Source: Lutjanus erythropterus (Eukaryota > Chordata > Actinopteri > Lutjaniformes > Lutjanidae). From it: 64,000 bases of DNA. The stretch covers positions 28,198,388-28,262,387 of the forward strand of contig CM034597.1 of NCBI GenBank assembly GCA_020091685.1, written 5' to 3'. How positions within the stretch are numbered: the first letter of the stretch is position 1; every line of letters starts with the position of its first letter. Positions 39,759 to 51,375 of this stretch are shown here, one piece after another. Made by a program: the position numbers and the translations under genes. The notes below the pieces were generated by a model, which did no database searches, was not told the DNA's origin, and saw only the letters and a program-made list of their open reading frames with translations.

Positions 39759-40309
39759 TAGCAAAGAGATATAAAGTTTTTTTAAGGAGTTTTGAAATAA
39801 TAGTGTAAACACAGATGTTACCAACGATACTAATTAAGGTTGACTTAGGTCAAACAGAGTCAGGGTGCTGGTATTGTGCATACTGGGCTCTGCTACACTA
39901 AATAGAACGGGGCCTTAATTAGCATAACTGGTAACACCTGTGTTTATCTTGTTTCATATTAAAATGTTTTCCATAAAAAAAGTCTATATAATGATATATA
40001 TTTATGACAGGCCTTAAAGAATACTTAATGTAATTCAGACAATTAATAATTAGTTACCAAATGGATGAATGTTTTGTTCAGAAATGAAAAGAATTTGATA
40101 AAACCGTACTTAAAAAATAATTATTAATAATTAACATCGACTAAGTTTATATTTCTTTCACTATAAAACAGCATGACTTTTCGAAAAATAACAAGCAGCT
40201 GTAAAAAATCTGAAACAATAAGATGTAAAGGAAAAATAATGGTTTTATGCTAGTGCACAAAGGAACCTCGAAACAATGTAACTTAAGCTAACAAAGCTGC
40301 TAATTACTA

Positions 40310-40987
40310 GCACTAAAAAAGCCTAGTAACAATAGCAAACCAGAAAGAAATATTTCGATATTAAGCTCGTTTTGTAAATGTCAGATATAGACGAATAATC
40401 CAAAACCATGTTTCTGGCAGCTACAGTCATTCTTCCTCTCACAGCAACCCAGATTATAGGCGAAACTGAGCCAATTCTTACTTTTTCTGGGTGCAATTCG
40501 CTTGTTTGACGAGTAAACAACTCAAAAATGGTCGAGTCCAGAAGGTAAACCCAGACCCGAGAAAGATCTCGCGAGATTGATCACTTTATCCCAAACTATA
40601 ATTTTTCCCTTACCCTAACAAAACGTTTTCTGTCCCTAAACGTACCCAGATTAATCGTAATCACAGCGTTTTAAAAGATAAATAGTTTATACAAGCTGCA
40701 AAATAAAGAAACATTTTGTGCAAATCTCGCGAGAGTGTCGCACATCAAGGCTTTTCTTCAACGCCCCGACCAACACTTGGTTTATGCTAACAAATACGTT
40801 AATAGCAACAATTGGCTAATTGCTAGTACCAAACCAGTATTTAGGGTACTTTGTAAATATAGAATATAGACGAATTATTCGAAGCTATATTTTCGTCAGA
40901 ATCAGCCACCTTTCCTCTCACACCAACCCAATTAGATATAAAACTGAACAAAGTGTTTCTCTTTCTGGATGAGATTCGCTTGTTTGG
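40310..40987. repeat. duplicated block with two TCTCGCGAGA sites
   Basis: The segments about 40310-40508 and 40800-40987 are diverged direct copies, offset about 479 bases: both contain ATATAGACGAAT, CCTCTCACA(G/C)CAACCC and a TTCGCTTGTTTG end. TCTCGCGAGA occurs at 40567-40576 and 40725-40734 between them. Confidence 0.7.
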
Positions 40988-41108
40988 ATTTGGTCCAGCA
41001 CCGGTAAAGCGAGGAAACCAACTCAAAGAGCCTGGGCAATTGTGGAAAAAAAAAATATGTCTAACTATAAAAAGCAATTAGAAAGCGAAGCAGAAAAAAT
41101 CCACTTAC

Positions 41109-41280
41109 TTGAAGAAGTCCTCCTTGCAGTAGACGCTTCCTGCCCGGGAGAAACATTTGTCCGCCAGCGGAGTCTGACAGTCGGCGCACTTGAGGCACTT
41201 GGAGTGCCAGTGTCTGTCCAGCACCTTCAGGATGAACTTGTCCAGGATGTGCTGACTACAGCCGGCACACTGAGGGATCT
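41109..41280 (-). CDS. lhx4: lhx4 exon 2, LIM domain 1
   Basis: A 172-base exon lies between acceptor CCCGCAG and donor GTAAGT. It completes Gln27 and reads [20 protein letters not shown], then [20 protein letters not shown] and [16 protein letters not shown]. The LIM pattern is intact: Cys31, Cys34, His52, Cys55, then Cys58, Cys61, Cys78, Asp81, with spacings 2-17-2-2-2-16-2. The wording is LHX4-like and the LHX3 paralogue is close. The plus-strand open frame 41042-41338 over this exon is a shadow. Confidence 0.96.
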
Positions 41281-41557
41281 CTGCGGGAGGAAGGTCACAC
41301 ACACGAGTCAGCACACAGAGAGGTACAGAAACCCTTGACATATCCACCGAAATTTCAAACATGCGTTCATTTTTGTTAAGTGATAGCGTATATAAACAGG
41401 TGGTTTTACCTCCATTGTGTCCCAGCTTTCACAATTACAGCTTGGCTGCATAGGTTTTCTCAAGTGGTATATTATATTCATTATGGTATTTAAAGATCCA
41501 AGATTTTCGTCTAGTTTTTCAATTGTTGGACCAAACCTGGGGTGTATATTTTAACCA

Positions 41558-41865
41558 GGGCTGCACAAGTAATCGAAATATAATGAAAATCGCAATATGG
41601 CCAAGTAACATCCAAATCACAGAAGATGTTTTCTTTTGGTAAAGGAAAAATGTGTCACAAAACAGCATCATAATCAAATACTGTAGTGCTGCAAGAGATG
41701 CTCTGTCTTACCAACCTTGTTCTCTAGAAGTAACGAAATACAGACCTCAACATTTTTTTTTCCCATTGACAATGAAAATTCGGATGCAAAAATGATTATT
41801 CCCACTTAGTGAATCATATTGCAATGGCATTGTCTGTTAAAAAAATAATCGCGATATGATTTTTT
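41558..41865. mobile_element. GGGCTGCACAA element, decayed
   Basis: Left end GGGCTGCACAAGTAATCGAA; the interior ATGCAAAAATGATTATTCCC then GAATCATATTGCAATGGCAT matches the 16870 element. The right terminus is lost in a T-rich run. Confidence 0.55.
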
Positions 41866-43122
41866 TTTACTTTTTACTTTTTATCTTTGTTTTTGGGTCA
41901 TTTTTATTTTTGACCCACTTATGTCTCGAAGTTTTCACATTTTTACATCCTTCAAAATTACGTTTTTTAAATGCCTTGTTGGACAATAAAAACATAGCAT
42001 AGCATGTGCAAAAAAACAACTGTTAGTCTTTTACTTCGTGAATCTGTCCGTCACTGTCCAAGGTGCTGAACTCGGATCTGTTTCCCAGCAGCGCAGAGGC
42101 AGCAGCCTACATGTACCTTTTGACAGCCATATTGATTTTTCTTAATTCCTCCGAAGCTTGATCATTCCTTAAGATGCTTTTCTAAGATGTCTGACGTTTT
42201 CTGGATGTAAATCGGAGTCAGAGACTAAATCAGAATTCATTTTTGTGGGGTGCAGCAGCAGAACACGTGCACATGCAGAAACAGGCATCACACGGTCGCC
42301 TATAACCTTCCGATTCATTAATATTAGCACATTCTGCAGCAGCATCGATGATCTACAACAATAAAATGCAGATTTCAAAGATTGGGCAAATATTCATCCA
42401 CACCAAGACACATTTCCTCTCAAAGCTGGACCTTTAATAAGCAACCAAATATTACAATTTGGTCTATTTATATAACCTGATATAACAAGATATTTTACCC
42501 ATGCACATAACAGATTTATTTTATAGTCTTACATCATAATTCACTTTATTCTTTCCATCAAATAACATAGAACTGATGCTTAATTGATGTTGTCCTGTCA
42601 TCTGAAAACGAACATTGATGATTACTTCTGTAAATAGCGGTGCAATTTTACGATATATTTTTTTCGTCGTGTTCTCTTAGTCAAACACCCACATGATATC
42701 CGATAATGAAAAATCAATATCGAGCATAAGTGGAAGGAGCAAACACCAGTATATATAAACACACACACACATGCAGAGGAGCTGCGGCAGCGACGCCGTC
42801 CACACAAAAACATGTCGGCCGTGAAATCATCTAACAAATAACCGTCTAAAGCTAAAGATCCTTTACGCTTAATCTCATCACAGTCTGCAAAAAAAACAAA
42901 AAACTCCCCGGTTCTTATGCAACGTGGAGGTCAAGGCAGCCTGAACACGACGTGGACACACATTTCATTTTTGTTTTTATTTTTTAATGCGAGTTCAAAT
43001 GTAAGCGATGTGTTTTAATGCTGTGCTTTTTCTTATCTTTTTCTTTTTTTCTTATGTACAGATTATGTCAGTGAAAATAACATTTTTTATCATTATGATT
43101 ATTATTATTATTGTTAATAACT

Positions 43123-43425
43123 AGAGTTGCAACAATTAATCAATTTCTGTTAGCTATTAAATTACTTGCCAACTATTTTGATTATTGATTGTTAAGTTTC
43201 AGTATTTTTTTAAAGAAAACAAAAGTCAAAATTCTCTGATTGCAGCTTCTTGGATGTGACTGTTCTTGTGGTTTCTTTACTCTATGGCGGTGGACTGAAA
43301 ACAAGACATTTGGGAACGTCATCATGGCTTTGGGAAACACTGATCGACAATTTTTTTACCATTTTCTGACAGGTAATATACCAAACAAATAATTGATACA
43401 TTGACAAAATAATCGACAGTTATAA
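43123..43425. mobile_element. dispersed element in lhx4 intron 1
   Basis: AGAGTTGCAACAATTAATCA to ACAAAATAATCGACAGTTAT, with AAAACAAGACATTTGGGAAC and TTTGGGAAACACTGATCGAC inside, the shared interior of the family. Confidence 0.65.
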
Positions 43426-43738
43426 ACCACCAAAGGAAAGCAATGCACACAATAAATACAGAGCAACATTCCTGCACAGACACAGACAGGTTTATAGGCT
43501 GGACTGGTAGTGTTTCGCCTCCATATGTGAGTGAATACGTGCGGTAACGATAGAAGACATTATTTAGGAAGGTCTGAATCTGCGCCTTGGTGTTTTTTTT
43601 TTATTTTAATGTGGAGAAAGTAGATGCATTTTAAATAAGTGGAGCTAAGTGGTGGGTGGATGAAACTGAGAGAGGAGAAGTGGTGCTGAAAGGAAAGCAG
43701 CACGATCTTGGCAACGACAGAGTGTCCAGCGTCCAGCT

Positions 43739-43742
<4 letters not shown>

Positions 43743-43783
<41 letters not shown>

Positions 43784-43819
43784 ACGTGCGCGCATGATAG
43801 AGAGAGAGAGAGAGAGAGA
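43743..43819. repeat. (TG)19 and (AG)10 compound microsatellite
   Basis: TG repeat at 43743-43780, a short CGTACGTGCGCGC spacer, and AG repeat at 43799-43819. Confidence 0.97.
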
Positions 43820-44415
43820 CTAAACCTCGTGTATTGAGGAGGGCTTCATATCTTGGTATCTGTTGCCTCCACTCTTCACTCTTCACTACATTCAGTCTTA
43901 TCACCTTCCTCATTGAAACACATTTTGCTTTAGCTGTTTTTTTTTTATTATTTATTTATTAATATAAGGAGAAGAAGTGCAGTCTGGCAGCCTCTTCCAA
44001 CTTTCAGTTGTCAAATGATTTGTGGTAATTAAACGTGAAGTAAACACTTTATATTCCAGACTAATAGCCTGCAGGCAGCAGGTTAAGGTTTGGGTGTAAT
44101 CGCCCTGAGTCAGCAGAGCACTCTCTGTCTGTCCACGATTGTTTAAATAAATTCTCCGTCTCTGCTTTTTATTCCTGGAATAATCCAGGTTTAAATCCAC
44201 AGGATGAATGCTGGTGCTGCAGGGGGGGCTGAGTGGCAGGATCTTTATCCAATCTTTTAATCTGCCTCGATTTATAAAATTAAAGAGCATAAGCCGACCA
44301 CATATAGTCTCTTTTGGTTTAAATACTGTGCTGCAACAGGCTGAGAGGGACTCATATAGTTATCCTTTTTCACCTGTTTGCAGCTGGTTTAGCCTAAACA
44401 GACGACAGCAATGTG

Positions 44416-44733
44416 CACTGGGGAAAAAAAGAGAATTCTTGAACCAACGTAAAAAAAAATCACTTCGATTGGTAACACAAATGATTTACGTTTTTCAGGT
44501 TAATTTCAAATAATTGTATTAATCTAACAGATATTTCTATTTATCTAATATAACCAAATTAAAACAAATACTACAGTTGGTAACACACAAACGAATTAAG
44601 TTAACAAAAATAGAAAGATGTGTTAGAACACAACTGCTTTGAAAATGATCTGTAAAAACTAAATTCATTTGTATGTTATCAGTTTAAGTGTTTTTTTTAA
44701 GTTGGTCCAACAATTCTCTTTTTTTTCTCAGTG
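44416..44733. mobile_element. 318-bp element with 40-bp inverted termini
   Basis: CACTGGGGAAAAAAAGAGAA then TTCTTGAACCAAC at the left is mirrored by GTTGGTCCAACAATTCTC then TTTTTTTTCTCAGTG at the right. There is no coding frame. It looks like a well-preserved miniature inverted-repeat element. Confidence 0.75.
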
Positions 44734-44924
44734 AAACAAAACCATTATATCATTTTAACAATGTTAGATTTTAAGTATTTAGACCCACAGAAAGGAACAG
44801 TACGTTTGGTCTCAGTGTTTTGACACCAAGAAGCAGTCCTGTAATTATCTAACTGAGTTATCCCTTTTGTTGTGGATTATTTTGTTTTTGGGGGGTGGTC
44901 CATCTGTACATTTTACTAACTCGC

Positions 44925-45070
44925 CTATAAATAATTAGGTCAGAGCAGAGATGTATCCCATTGCACTTCTGTCTTGATTGCACGGTCAGATTATAAAGGG
45001 GCCTGGCTGGCACAGATTAGCACGCCGGGACGAACAGATGTAAGGTAATTCTCGCCTTTGATGCTGCAAG
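44925..45070. promoter_or_regulatory. lhx4: candidate regulatory block in lhx4 intron 1
   Basis: Unique sequence with ATAAATAATTAGGTCAGAGC (a TAATTA site), then GATGTATCCCATTGCACTTC, then GCACAGATTAGCACGCCGGG. It is flanked by AT-rich filler. Inference only. Confidence 0.3.
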
Positions 45071-45789
45071 GTAGAAAATATTGTAAAGATGCTGTAAAAA
45101 TTGGCCAAACTGATCATTTCGCCTCTAAATGAACTATGTGCTTTAAAATGCTAAAATATAAAAATAAAAATGTATATCTAGGCCTTGCTTCAGACACAAA
45201 AATGAAGAAATAACGTATATCAGGCATTTATTTTACCCTGTAATGCGTGTCAGTCAAAGTCAGAGTGTATTTGTCTGATGGGTGATGACAACTGCGTCTG
45301 ATCTCTTGACCATGCAGCCTCGTTTACACATTAACAGCTGCCTGGGAGGACTCACTGTAAGACCAACAACCTGACGGAGGGTAGTTTGAAAGTTTGAGAC
45401 CAAAAACTGGAAAATTAAATAAGCATAGTGCTGCTTTAAATAACAGAAATTATCCTCTTTTTTTCCCTTCAAACCAAGGTGCCATCATTTGCACTGCAGA
45501 ACACAGCAGAGCCCTGCGAGAAGATTAATTGGACATGAGGGTTGGTCTTTGCCTGGTTTTCAGGGCCAATAATCAGAATTATTTAAGGCGTCTTTACGCT
45601 GGTTGAAATATAAGCAGCATGACACATCACTGGCCTGTACGTGACAATCTAAGACTGAGAGCTTCAGCCTCCTCTCCTCATCCTCAGTCCAGTTACTGTA
45701 CCTATAAACCCCTGCAGCAGCACACTCCCCAACCGGCTTCCAGATTGATAATCGACAGGAAAAAAAAGAGGGTATGAAAAATGTCTTAC

Positions 45790-45868
45790 GTTGCAGTGGC
45801 ACTCCGAGAATCTCCGGTAAACTCTTTACAGGACTCTCTGTCGGTAGGACCGCCGCACTTTGCATCAT
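45790..45868 (-). CDS. lhx4: lhx4 exon 1, start codon
   Basis: The first coding exon starts with two consecutive ATG codons at 45868 and reads MMQSAAVLPTESPVKSLPEI then LGVPLQ before a GTAAGA donor (phase 1). Human LHX4 begins [20 protein letters not shown], so both start and length match. The base at -3 of the first ATG is A, a favourable context. LHX4 is a nuclear LIM-homeodomain transcription factor for anterior pituitary progenitors and ventral motor neurons. The six exons add up to 1170 bases including the stop (389 residues; human 390). The gene spans 12.8 kb, compact as expected for a fish. Confidence 0.94.
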
Positions 45869-46420
45869 CGTGATCCAAACCGGGAGACAAACGCACGCAC
45901 ATACACCCGCAACACGGTGGGCGCACTCCCCCGTCCTGTCTTGTGGAGAAAAAAAAGTATGATGGTGCAGATGCGGAGGCCTCTCTCCTCTCTGCAGGAT
46001 GCTGAGGTCCCTCTCTGTCCCTGTTAACGTCTCTATTCCCGGGGAGGATGTCCGTGCCGCGCCGTGCCGAGCTGTTTTGGAGTGAATCAGACAGGCTGCT
46101 CTGCTCGGTCCATTCAGCGCTGCAGGGGCGGCGGGGCCTGACGTCAGCGCGCCAGAGTCTCACCGGGGGCCAATAGGAGCGCAGGAAGAGGAGGCCCCCC
46201 GAGGGCGGAAAGCATCCTCCATAGGTGTACCAGCAGAGGAGGAGAGGCAGCGGCCAACATGGTATATGAAAATGTCTCCGGAGAGGCGGGACCTTGTTCC
46301 TGTGGAGACCATAAATAGCTCACTGCAGTGGCTCCCGGAGGGGCCCCGGGCCAGCAGGCAGGGCTCCTGCTGGAGAGGAGGAGGATGAGGAGGAGGGGGT
46401 CCCACCATGCAGCCAGGGAG
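45869..46420 (-). promoter_or_regulatory. lhx4: lhx4 5' UTR and GC-rich promoter
   Basis: The DNA upstream of the lhx4 start is the most GC- and CpG-rich part of the window (for example GCCGTGCCGAGC near 46057 and the CpGs at 46115-46145), as for CpG-island promoters of developmental genes. No good TATA box was seen on the minus strand; ATAAATAG near 46312 is on the plus strand and, read on the minus strand, resembles a MEF2-type site with one mismatch. The transcription start is not visible. Minus-strand open frames here (45786-46163, 46144-46437) have no family match and are probably UTR or promoter. Confidence 0.6.
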
Positions 46421-46512
46421 ATGAGGAACAGTTTCACTTTTATTTTAGCAATTAACAGTTTATAAAGAAAGGATGAGAGTTGTTCGTGTAGAGTGTGTCT
46501 TCAAACAAAATG

Positions 46513-47255
46513 TACTGTAAAAAATCTTTTCTCATTAGCTTAACGTAAGTATACAAGTTTTATTTATTCAGATTAATTAAATTTATACATTTCTAGTATT
46601 TTCAGAACTTATAAACATGAGCTCTTCTAGCTTTGTGTGAAAGCAAGAACTGACTTTTCAACCTAAGAAAATGTAAAAGAAAATGAAATTTATTTGTTCA
46701 TCTGCGTGAATTAAGAATCGTCGGGTAAACTTAATATCTTAAGCTTATAGAACATGTTTTCTCAACTTTCTTCAATTAATATCAAGCACATTTGACTAGA
46801 AAAGTGTATTTGTTCTGAATCATTACAAAATTATCTTAACTTGTCTTTTCAGATTCAGTCAACTTAAGATTTGAAGGCAGTCCAGATTTGTTTATAATGT
46901 TCGGCAGTGTGACTGAAGATGTGTTAGTTCAACTTAATATCTTAAGCTTCTTCAATATGTTCTCTCAAGTACAACTGAATTAGCATCATGTTTGTTTGTT
47001 TTGCATCATTGCAAAATTACCTCAAGTTGTTTTTTTTTTTTTTTTTAATTTAGTCAGCATTCAGTTTTATGGCAACCCAAATCAAATTTGTTTGTAATGT
47101 TTGTTGCATTAATATCATGTTTATTTGATCAGAAACGTGTATTTGTTTTGATTAATTTCAAAATTACCTCAACGTGTCTTTTCAAATTCAGTCAACTTAA
47201 AATTTAAAGGCAGCCAACTTTTTGAAGTTAAAACAAACTGTCTATTTTTACAGTA
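46513..47255. mobile_element. element with TACTGTAAAAA ends
   Basis: TACTGTAAAAAATC at 46513 and TCTATTTTTACAGTA ending 47255 are inverted. The inside repeats TTCAACTTAATATCTTAAGC and AAAATTACCTCAA words, which recur in decayed form at about 53930-54540. Confidence 0.55.
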
Positions 47256-48416
47256 TTTCTCTTGAACATTCTGTAGATTATTTGGACAAAATGCCACTAG
47301 AAAGTAAAGTTTTATAGATAATCAGCAGGTGAGATGGTGATAAACTGAACTAATTTACAGAATATATTTTTTCCCCATTTTTTCATAGGCAGTGGTAGGC
47401 ATGTGTGTGTGTGTGTGTGAATATAAAAGGTGCAGGTATAGGAAAACTGTCAACATAAAGTAAAAACCAATAACATTTCCCCAAAACGTGTTATTTATAA
47501 GTGTCTCATTCGAAGCAGACATTTTAAATCAGTTTAAATATCTTTTTAAGGTGAAAATGTGTCAAACCGAGTTGTCACTAACAGCTATGGGGGCAAAAGT
47601 GCAGCCACACTACCACAGAAGAAGAGGTGATATTATTGGACACGTTTGAATCAGATCCACGGCACCTTCACCTGTGTGAGCTGCGCTCTCCCCCGACCTC
47701 TGCATGCAGCAGCTGGATCTCTCTCATGCAGTGACAGGTAGGATTAGGAGTCTGGGCGCAGTCCTCCTGACACTGCTCATTTCAAAGCCCATCGTCTGAG
47801 ACTGCTCTCCCGGATAAGATATTCCCCCCGGAGGGCTGCTAGTTCAAGCTAGATGAACTCAATCTTCGCTTCCAATTTACTTCAAGCGTGGAAAAGAAAA
47901 GCACACAGTGATGGCGCTTTGCTTTGCCGCCAGTCCGCCTCCTCCAAACCGGCGCAGGTTGTTTCCATCAACAATGAGTCCGTCTGCAGCTGCCACATCT
48001 GCCCGGACACGTCACGGTTAACCACTCATTTTATTCTGAGCAAAAAATCAGGTTGCATTTGGCTGATTTTATTCAAATTAACCATGATATAATTTAATTA
48101 CAGTTATTTTAGCACCTTAATGTCATGATTATCACTGCATATAATCTGACGCAATTATGTAGCATATTATTAATAATAATAAAATAATCTTTGATTTGAT
48201 TTGATCCCAAAGAGGCTTACAAGGCACCGTTATTTAGAAAAACAGATCAGAAACCAGTGTAGAAACATCAATTACAAACAATACTAAAGGAACAAACCTC
48301 CCTGGCGTTTCCCCCCCAATCTTTAGAAAAAAAGGAACCCAATAAGCATTAAACATAAACAATAATTAAATTCTGTAATAACAATAATAATGATATTAAC
48401 AACAACAACAACAACG

Positions 48417-48461
<45 letters not shown>
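48417..48461. repeat. (TAA)15 microsatellite
   Basis: About 45 bases of TAA repeat; it creates the poly-Leu frame on the minus strand at 48349-48561. Confidence 0.98.
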
Positions 48462-49934
48462 GCTCTACATTTTCTGTTAGCCTAATAAAATCTTGTTCGG
48501 CGTGGAAAAATATTTCCAATAAAAATATTGGGGGTAAAAAGAGTAATTTAATTAGCAACAAGATTCTGCGTCTGTATTAAAATTACAAAATTGCTTTGTG
48601 TTGGAAATTCTGATTTTCTGCTTTGGAAAAATAAATGAGACTGTATGTGTGTCCAATTCACATAAGTAACGCAGCACAGCCAAACGTTTTCTCTGCTTCA
48701 TTATGCTTATTTATCCACGTTTTTTTTCTCTTCCCGTACTATAGCCTCTTTCCAACTGTTTATTCTATTGTCGCACACTGTTTATATACTGTAGGAGCCA
48801 CAATCCCATAAGCCGCTCGCCTCTGTGCCTAATGTTTCAAATGTAATTTAGTAAAATGAAAACGCACATCAAGCTGATTAAAAAAGGAGGCTGCTGGGAT
48901 ATTACAGGAATTTTATCCAACCGATTCAAAGCTGCATGCAGGCCAGGTGTCCCCCTCCATCCACCCATCCATCCATCCATCCATCCATTCATGGCGTGCA
49001 TGCACGTGTGGCAACAAGGGAATCATCTGGTCTTACTTTATTTTCATTATACACTTTTCCCCTCAAGATCATTGAATTTATTCAACTATTCAATTACCCT
49101 GATTGTTGGTATCGAGACCCCCTTTAGCTGCCCTCTCTGGAAAACAATGCAGATAAAAATGCTCTTAACCTGTCAGCGAAAGGGCAACACAATTAGAATA
49201 ATTGATGGATGCAAAAATGCAGAAAGAAAAAAGACGTGAGCGCACACATCTGGTTTAGTGGACACTTAAAAATGATGTGTTGTGTTTTTAGCTGGAAAAA
49301 GAAAACGTGGGAATGACCAAGTTAATTGTGAAACAATCCACGTTTGGACCTCAATCCGTTTTCAACAAGTATTTATACTGTGCAAGATGACAGAAAATAT
49401 TGCCTGTATGTCCTTATTTTCTCATTATTTTACTGTGTTCAGGACGCTTTACCAACCAGAAACGTTTGTTGTGTATCATTTCCAGGACGTCAAATACAAT
49501 CAACTGTCTGACAAACTGACAAATCCTGCATATTCTACCTTCAAGAGATGAAAAATTATTCTTTAAAAATACATATTTTAAATGTGAGAAAATGCTTATT
49601 TTAATGTGGACTGCTAGTCCCTTATGCATAAATAAAATATGACTAATACGAACAAATTCGCACAAACACACACGAAATGAAAGCAAGGGAATACGAAGGG
49701 AAAATATCAAATGATTACAATAATGCATCTTCTGACGGAGGTGAAGACTGATCTTTGTATATGAAGGTGTTACTGTAAGAAAAAAAAAATGAAGCTGTGG
49801 AGGAAGCAGCTCTCGGGCAATAATTCAAGCAGAGGGCGACTCCTTTGCCACCGCCGTTGACCCAGCCACCTCTAATTAGATCTAATATTTCAGTAGACCA
49901 CTTCATTGACATCTGCGATTCACAGATCCATCTT

Positions 49935-50838
49935 CTCACAGAGCAGCAGGCAGTCAGAAATACGGAAACACATCCATCCATGCAGGATGAGCATAATACA
50001 GGTGTGTGTCACCCTGTACTGTCATATATAACTGAGTGCAGCAGGCCTGCTTTATCATGAGCCAAAACATCACAGTTAATGAGTTGAATTTATTATTTTT
50101 ATGTGTGCAAATACAAGATTTATGCATTCATCTGTGAAACATTGTTTCCAGTCACATAACAAAATTAAATATCAATAACAAATGCACCACAACACCATGA
50201 AAAGCACGTTAATATTGCATGCAAATGACTGCAAAACAGCAATCTCAATCCAGTGTGATCAATTAAAATAAAATGCATTATATCTCAGTGACCTCACTTC
50301 ATGGACGATACATATCTGAGACAACTGTAAATCTACTCTGTGCATTCAAGATGCACGTATAACATCACAGTGCACCTATAAACACCGCAGCTCACAGAGC
50401 AGCAGGCAGTCAGAAATACAGAAACACATCCGTCCATGCAGGATGAGCACAACACACGTGTGTCACCCTGTACTGACATATATAACTGAGTGCAGCAGGC
50501 CTGCTTTATAATGAGCCAAAACATCTCTTGAATTTATCATTTTTTGCGTGTAAATACATGATTTATGCTGTCATTTTTAAATAATTTCCAATTAAATAAT
50601 ACAAGTAAATATTAGATGAACACAAGAACAAATGCACAACAATAGAGAGACGTTAATATGCCACGTTTATATTGTGTGCAAATGGCTGCAAAACAGCACT
50701 TACAATTGAAAAAAAAATGCATTATATCTCGATGACCTAATTTAATGGAGGAAGCATGTTTAAGATAAATGTAAGTCTCCTCTTTGCCTGCAAGATGCAC
50801 ATACACCAGCACAGTGCAGACCTACCTAAACACCGCAG
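49935..50838. repeat. tandem duplication, two units of about 450 bp
   Basis: Unit 1 (49935-50390) and unit 2 (50391-50838) both start CTCACAGAGCAGCAGGCAGT and end AACACCGCAG. They share CATATATAACTGAGTGCAGC, AGGCCTGCTTTAT(C/A)ATGAGCC and ATGCATTATATCTC in the same order. Confidence 0.9.
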
Positions 50839-51059
50839 CTCGACTGCCTCCTCTTCCTCCTCCTCTTCTCCTCCTCCATGCAGCCGCTGAGGGGTTTTCT
50901 CTCGCAGAGGAGCAGCAGTCAGTCCACACTTTCTCCGGCGTCCTCTGACAAAACAACATTAGGTAGCGATGGCACCGCGTCCCTGAGCATTTTAGTCCGA
51001 GAGCAGGAGAGGAGCAGCAGAGAGAGGGAGAGAGGCAGAAAACCTTAGGAGAGAGTACC

Positions 51060-51375
51060 GAGGAGAAAATTAAATTGCACTTGGGGGGCAAATTCTATTA
51101 GGGAATAGTTATTGTCTCCTGACAGCTCCTGTCCATTTGGGTAATTAGTAGGAAGAGATTGGTTGAACAAACGAAATCTATTCCCGTCAGAAATGATATT
51201 TTCCAATTCCCCTGATTGAACTCGACCCTGCCGTGCTATAAGACGAGGCGGTAATAGGCTCATTTGACTCAAATAACTGGTACAACATGTCCAGCCAAGC
51301 CTGCCTGCTGAAAGACTTGATTGAGATTTCAAAAAATAACCTGAGAGGCCTTTTATTCTGTTCAGAAAGAGAAGA
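51060..51375. promoter_or_regulatory. candidate lhx4 upstream enhancer
   Basis: About 300 bases free of repeats and simple sequence, 5 kb upstream of the lhx4 start. It has GGGTAATTAGTAGG, TTCCCCTGATTGAAC, GCGGTAATAGGCTC and CATTTGACTCAAATAAC. Composition and site content fit a conserved vertebrate non-coding element; conservation was not tested. Confidence 0.35.

Larger units (their letters stand above)
38831..41108 (-). other. lhx4: lhx4 intron 2
   Basis: It contains a TG-rich patch (about 39146-39190), a GAAA microsatellite (39706-39758), and a block repeated at about 40310-40508 and 40800-40987 with two TCTCGCGAGA palindromes between the copies (see findings). No exon was seen. Confidence 0.8.
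41281..45789 (-). other. lhx4: lhx4 intron 1
   Basis: It holds decayed transposons at 41558-41865, 43123-43425 and 44416-44733, a TG repeat (43743-43780) with an adjoining AG repeat (43799-43819), and a unique block at 44925-45070 that may be regulatory. The segments 41870-42900 and 45080-45780 show no recognised feature. Confidence 0.8.

Noticed and set aside
46144-46437. Pro/Leu-rich minus-strand frame upstream of lhx4
   Set aside because: It lies in the GC-rich promoter, has no homologue that I recognise, and is probably chance openness from high GC.
48349-48561. Poly-leucine minus-strand frame
   Set aside because: It is the translation of the TAA microsatellite.
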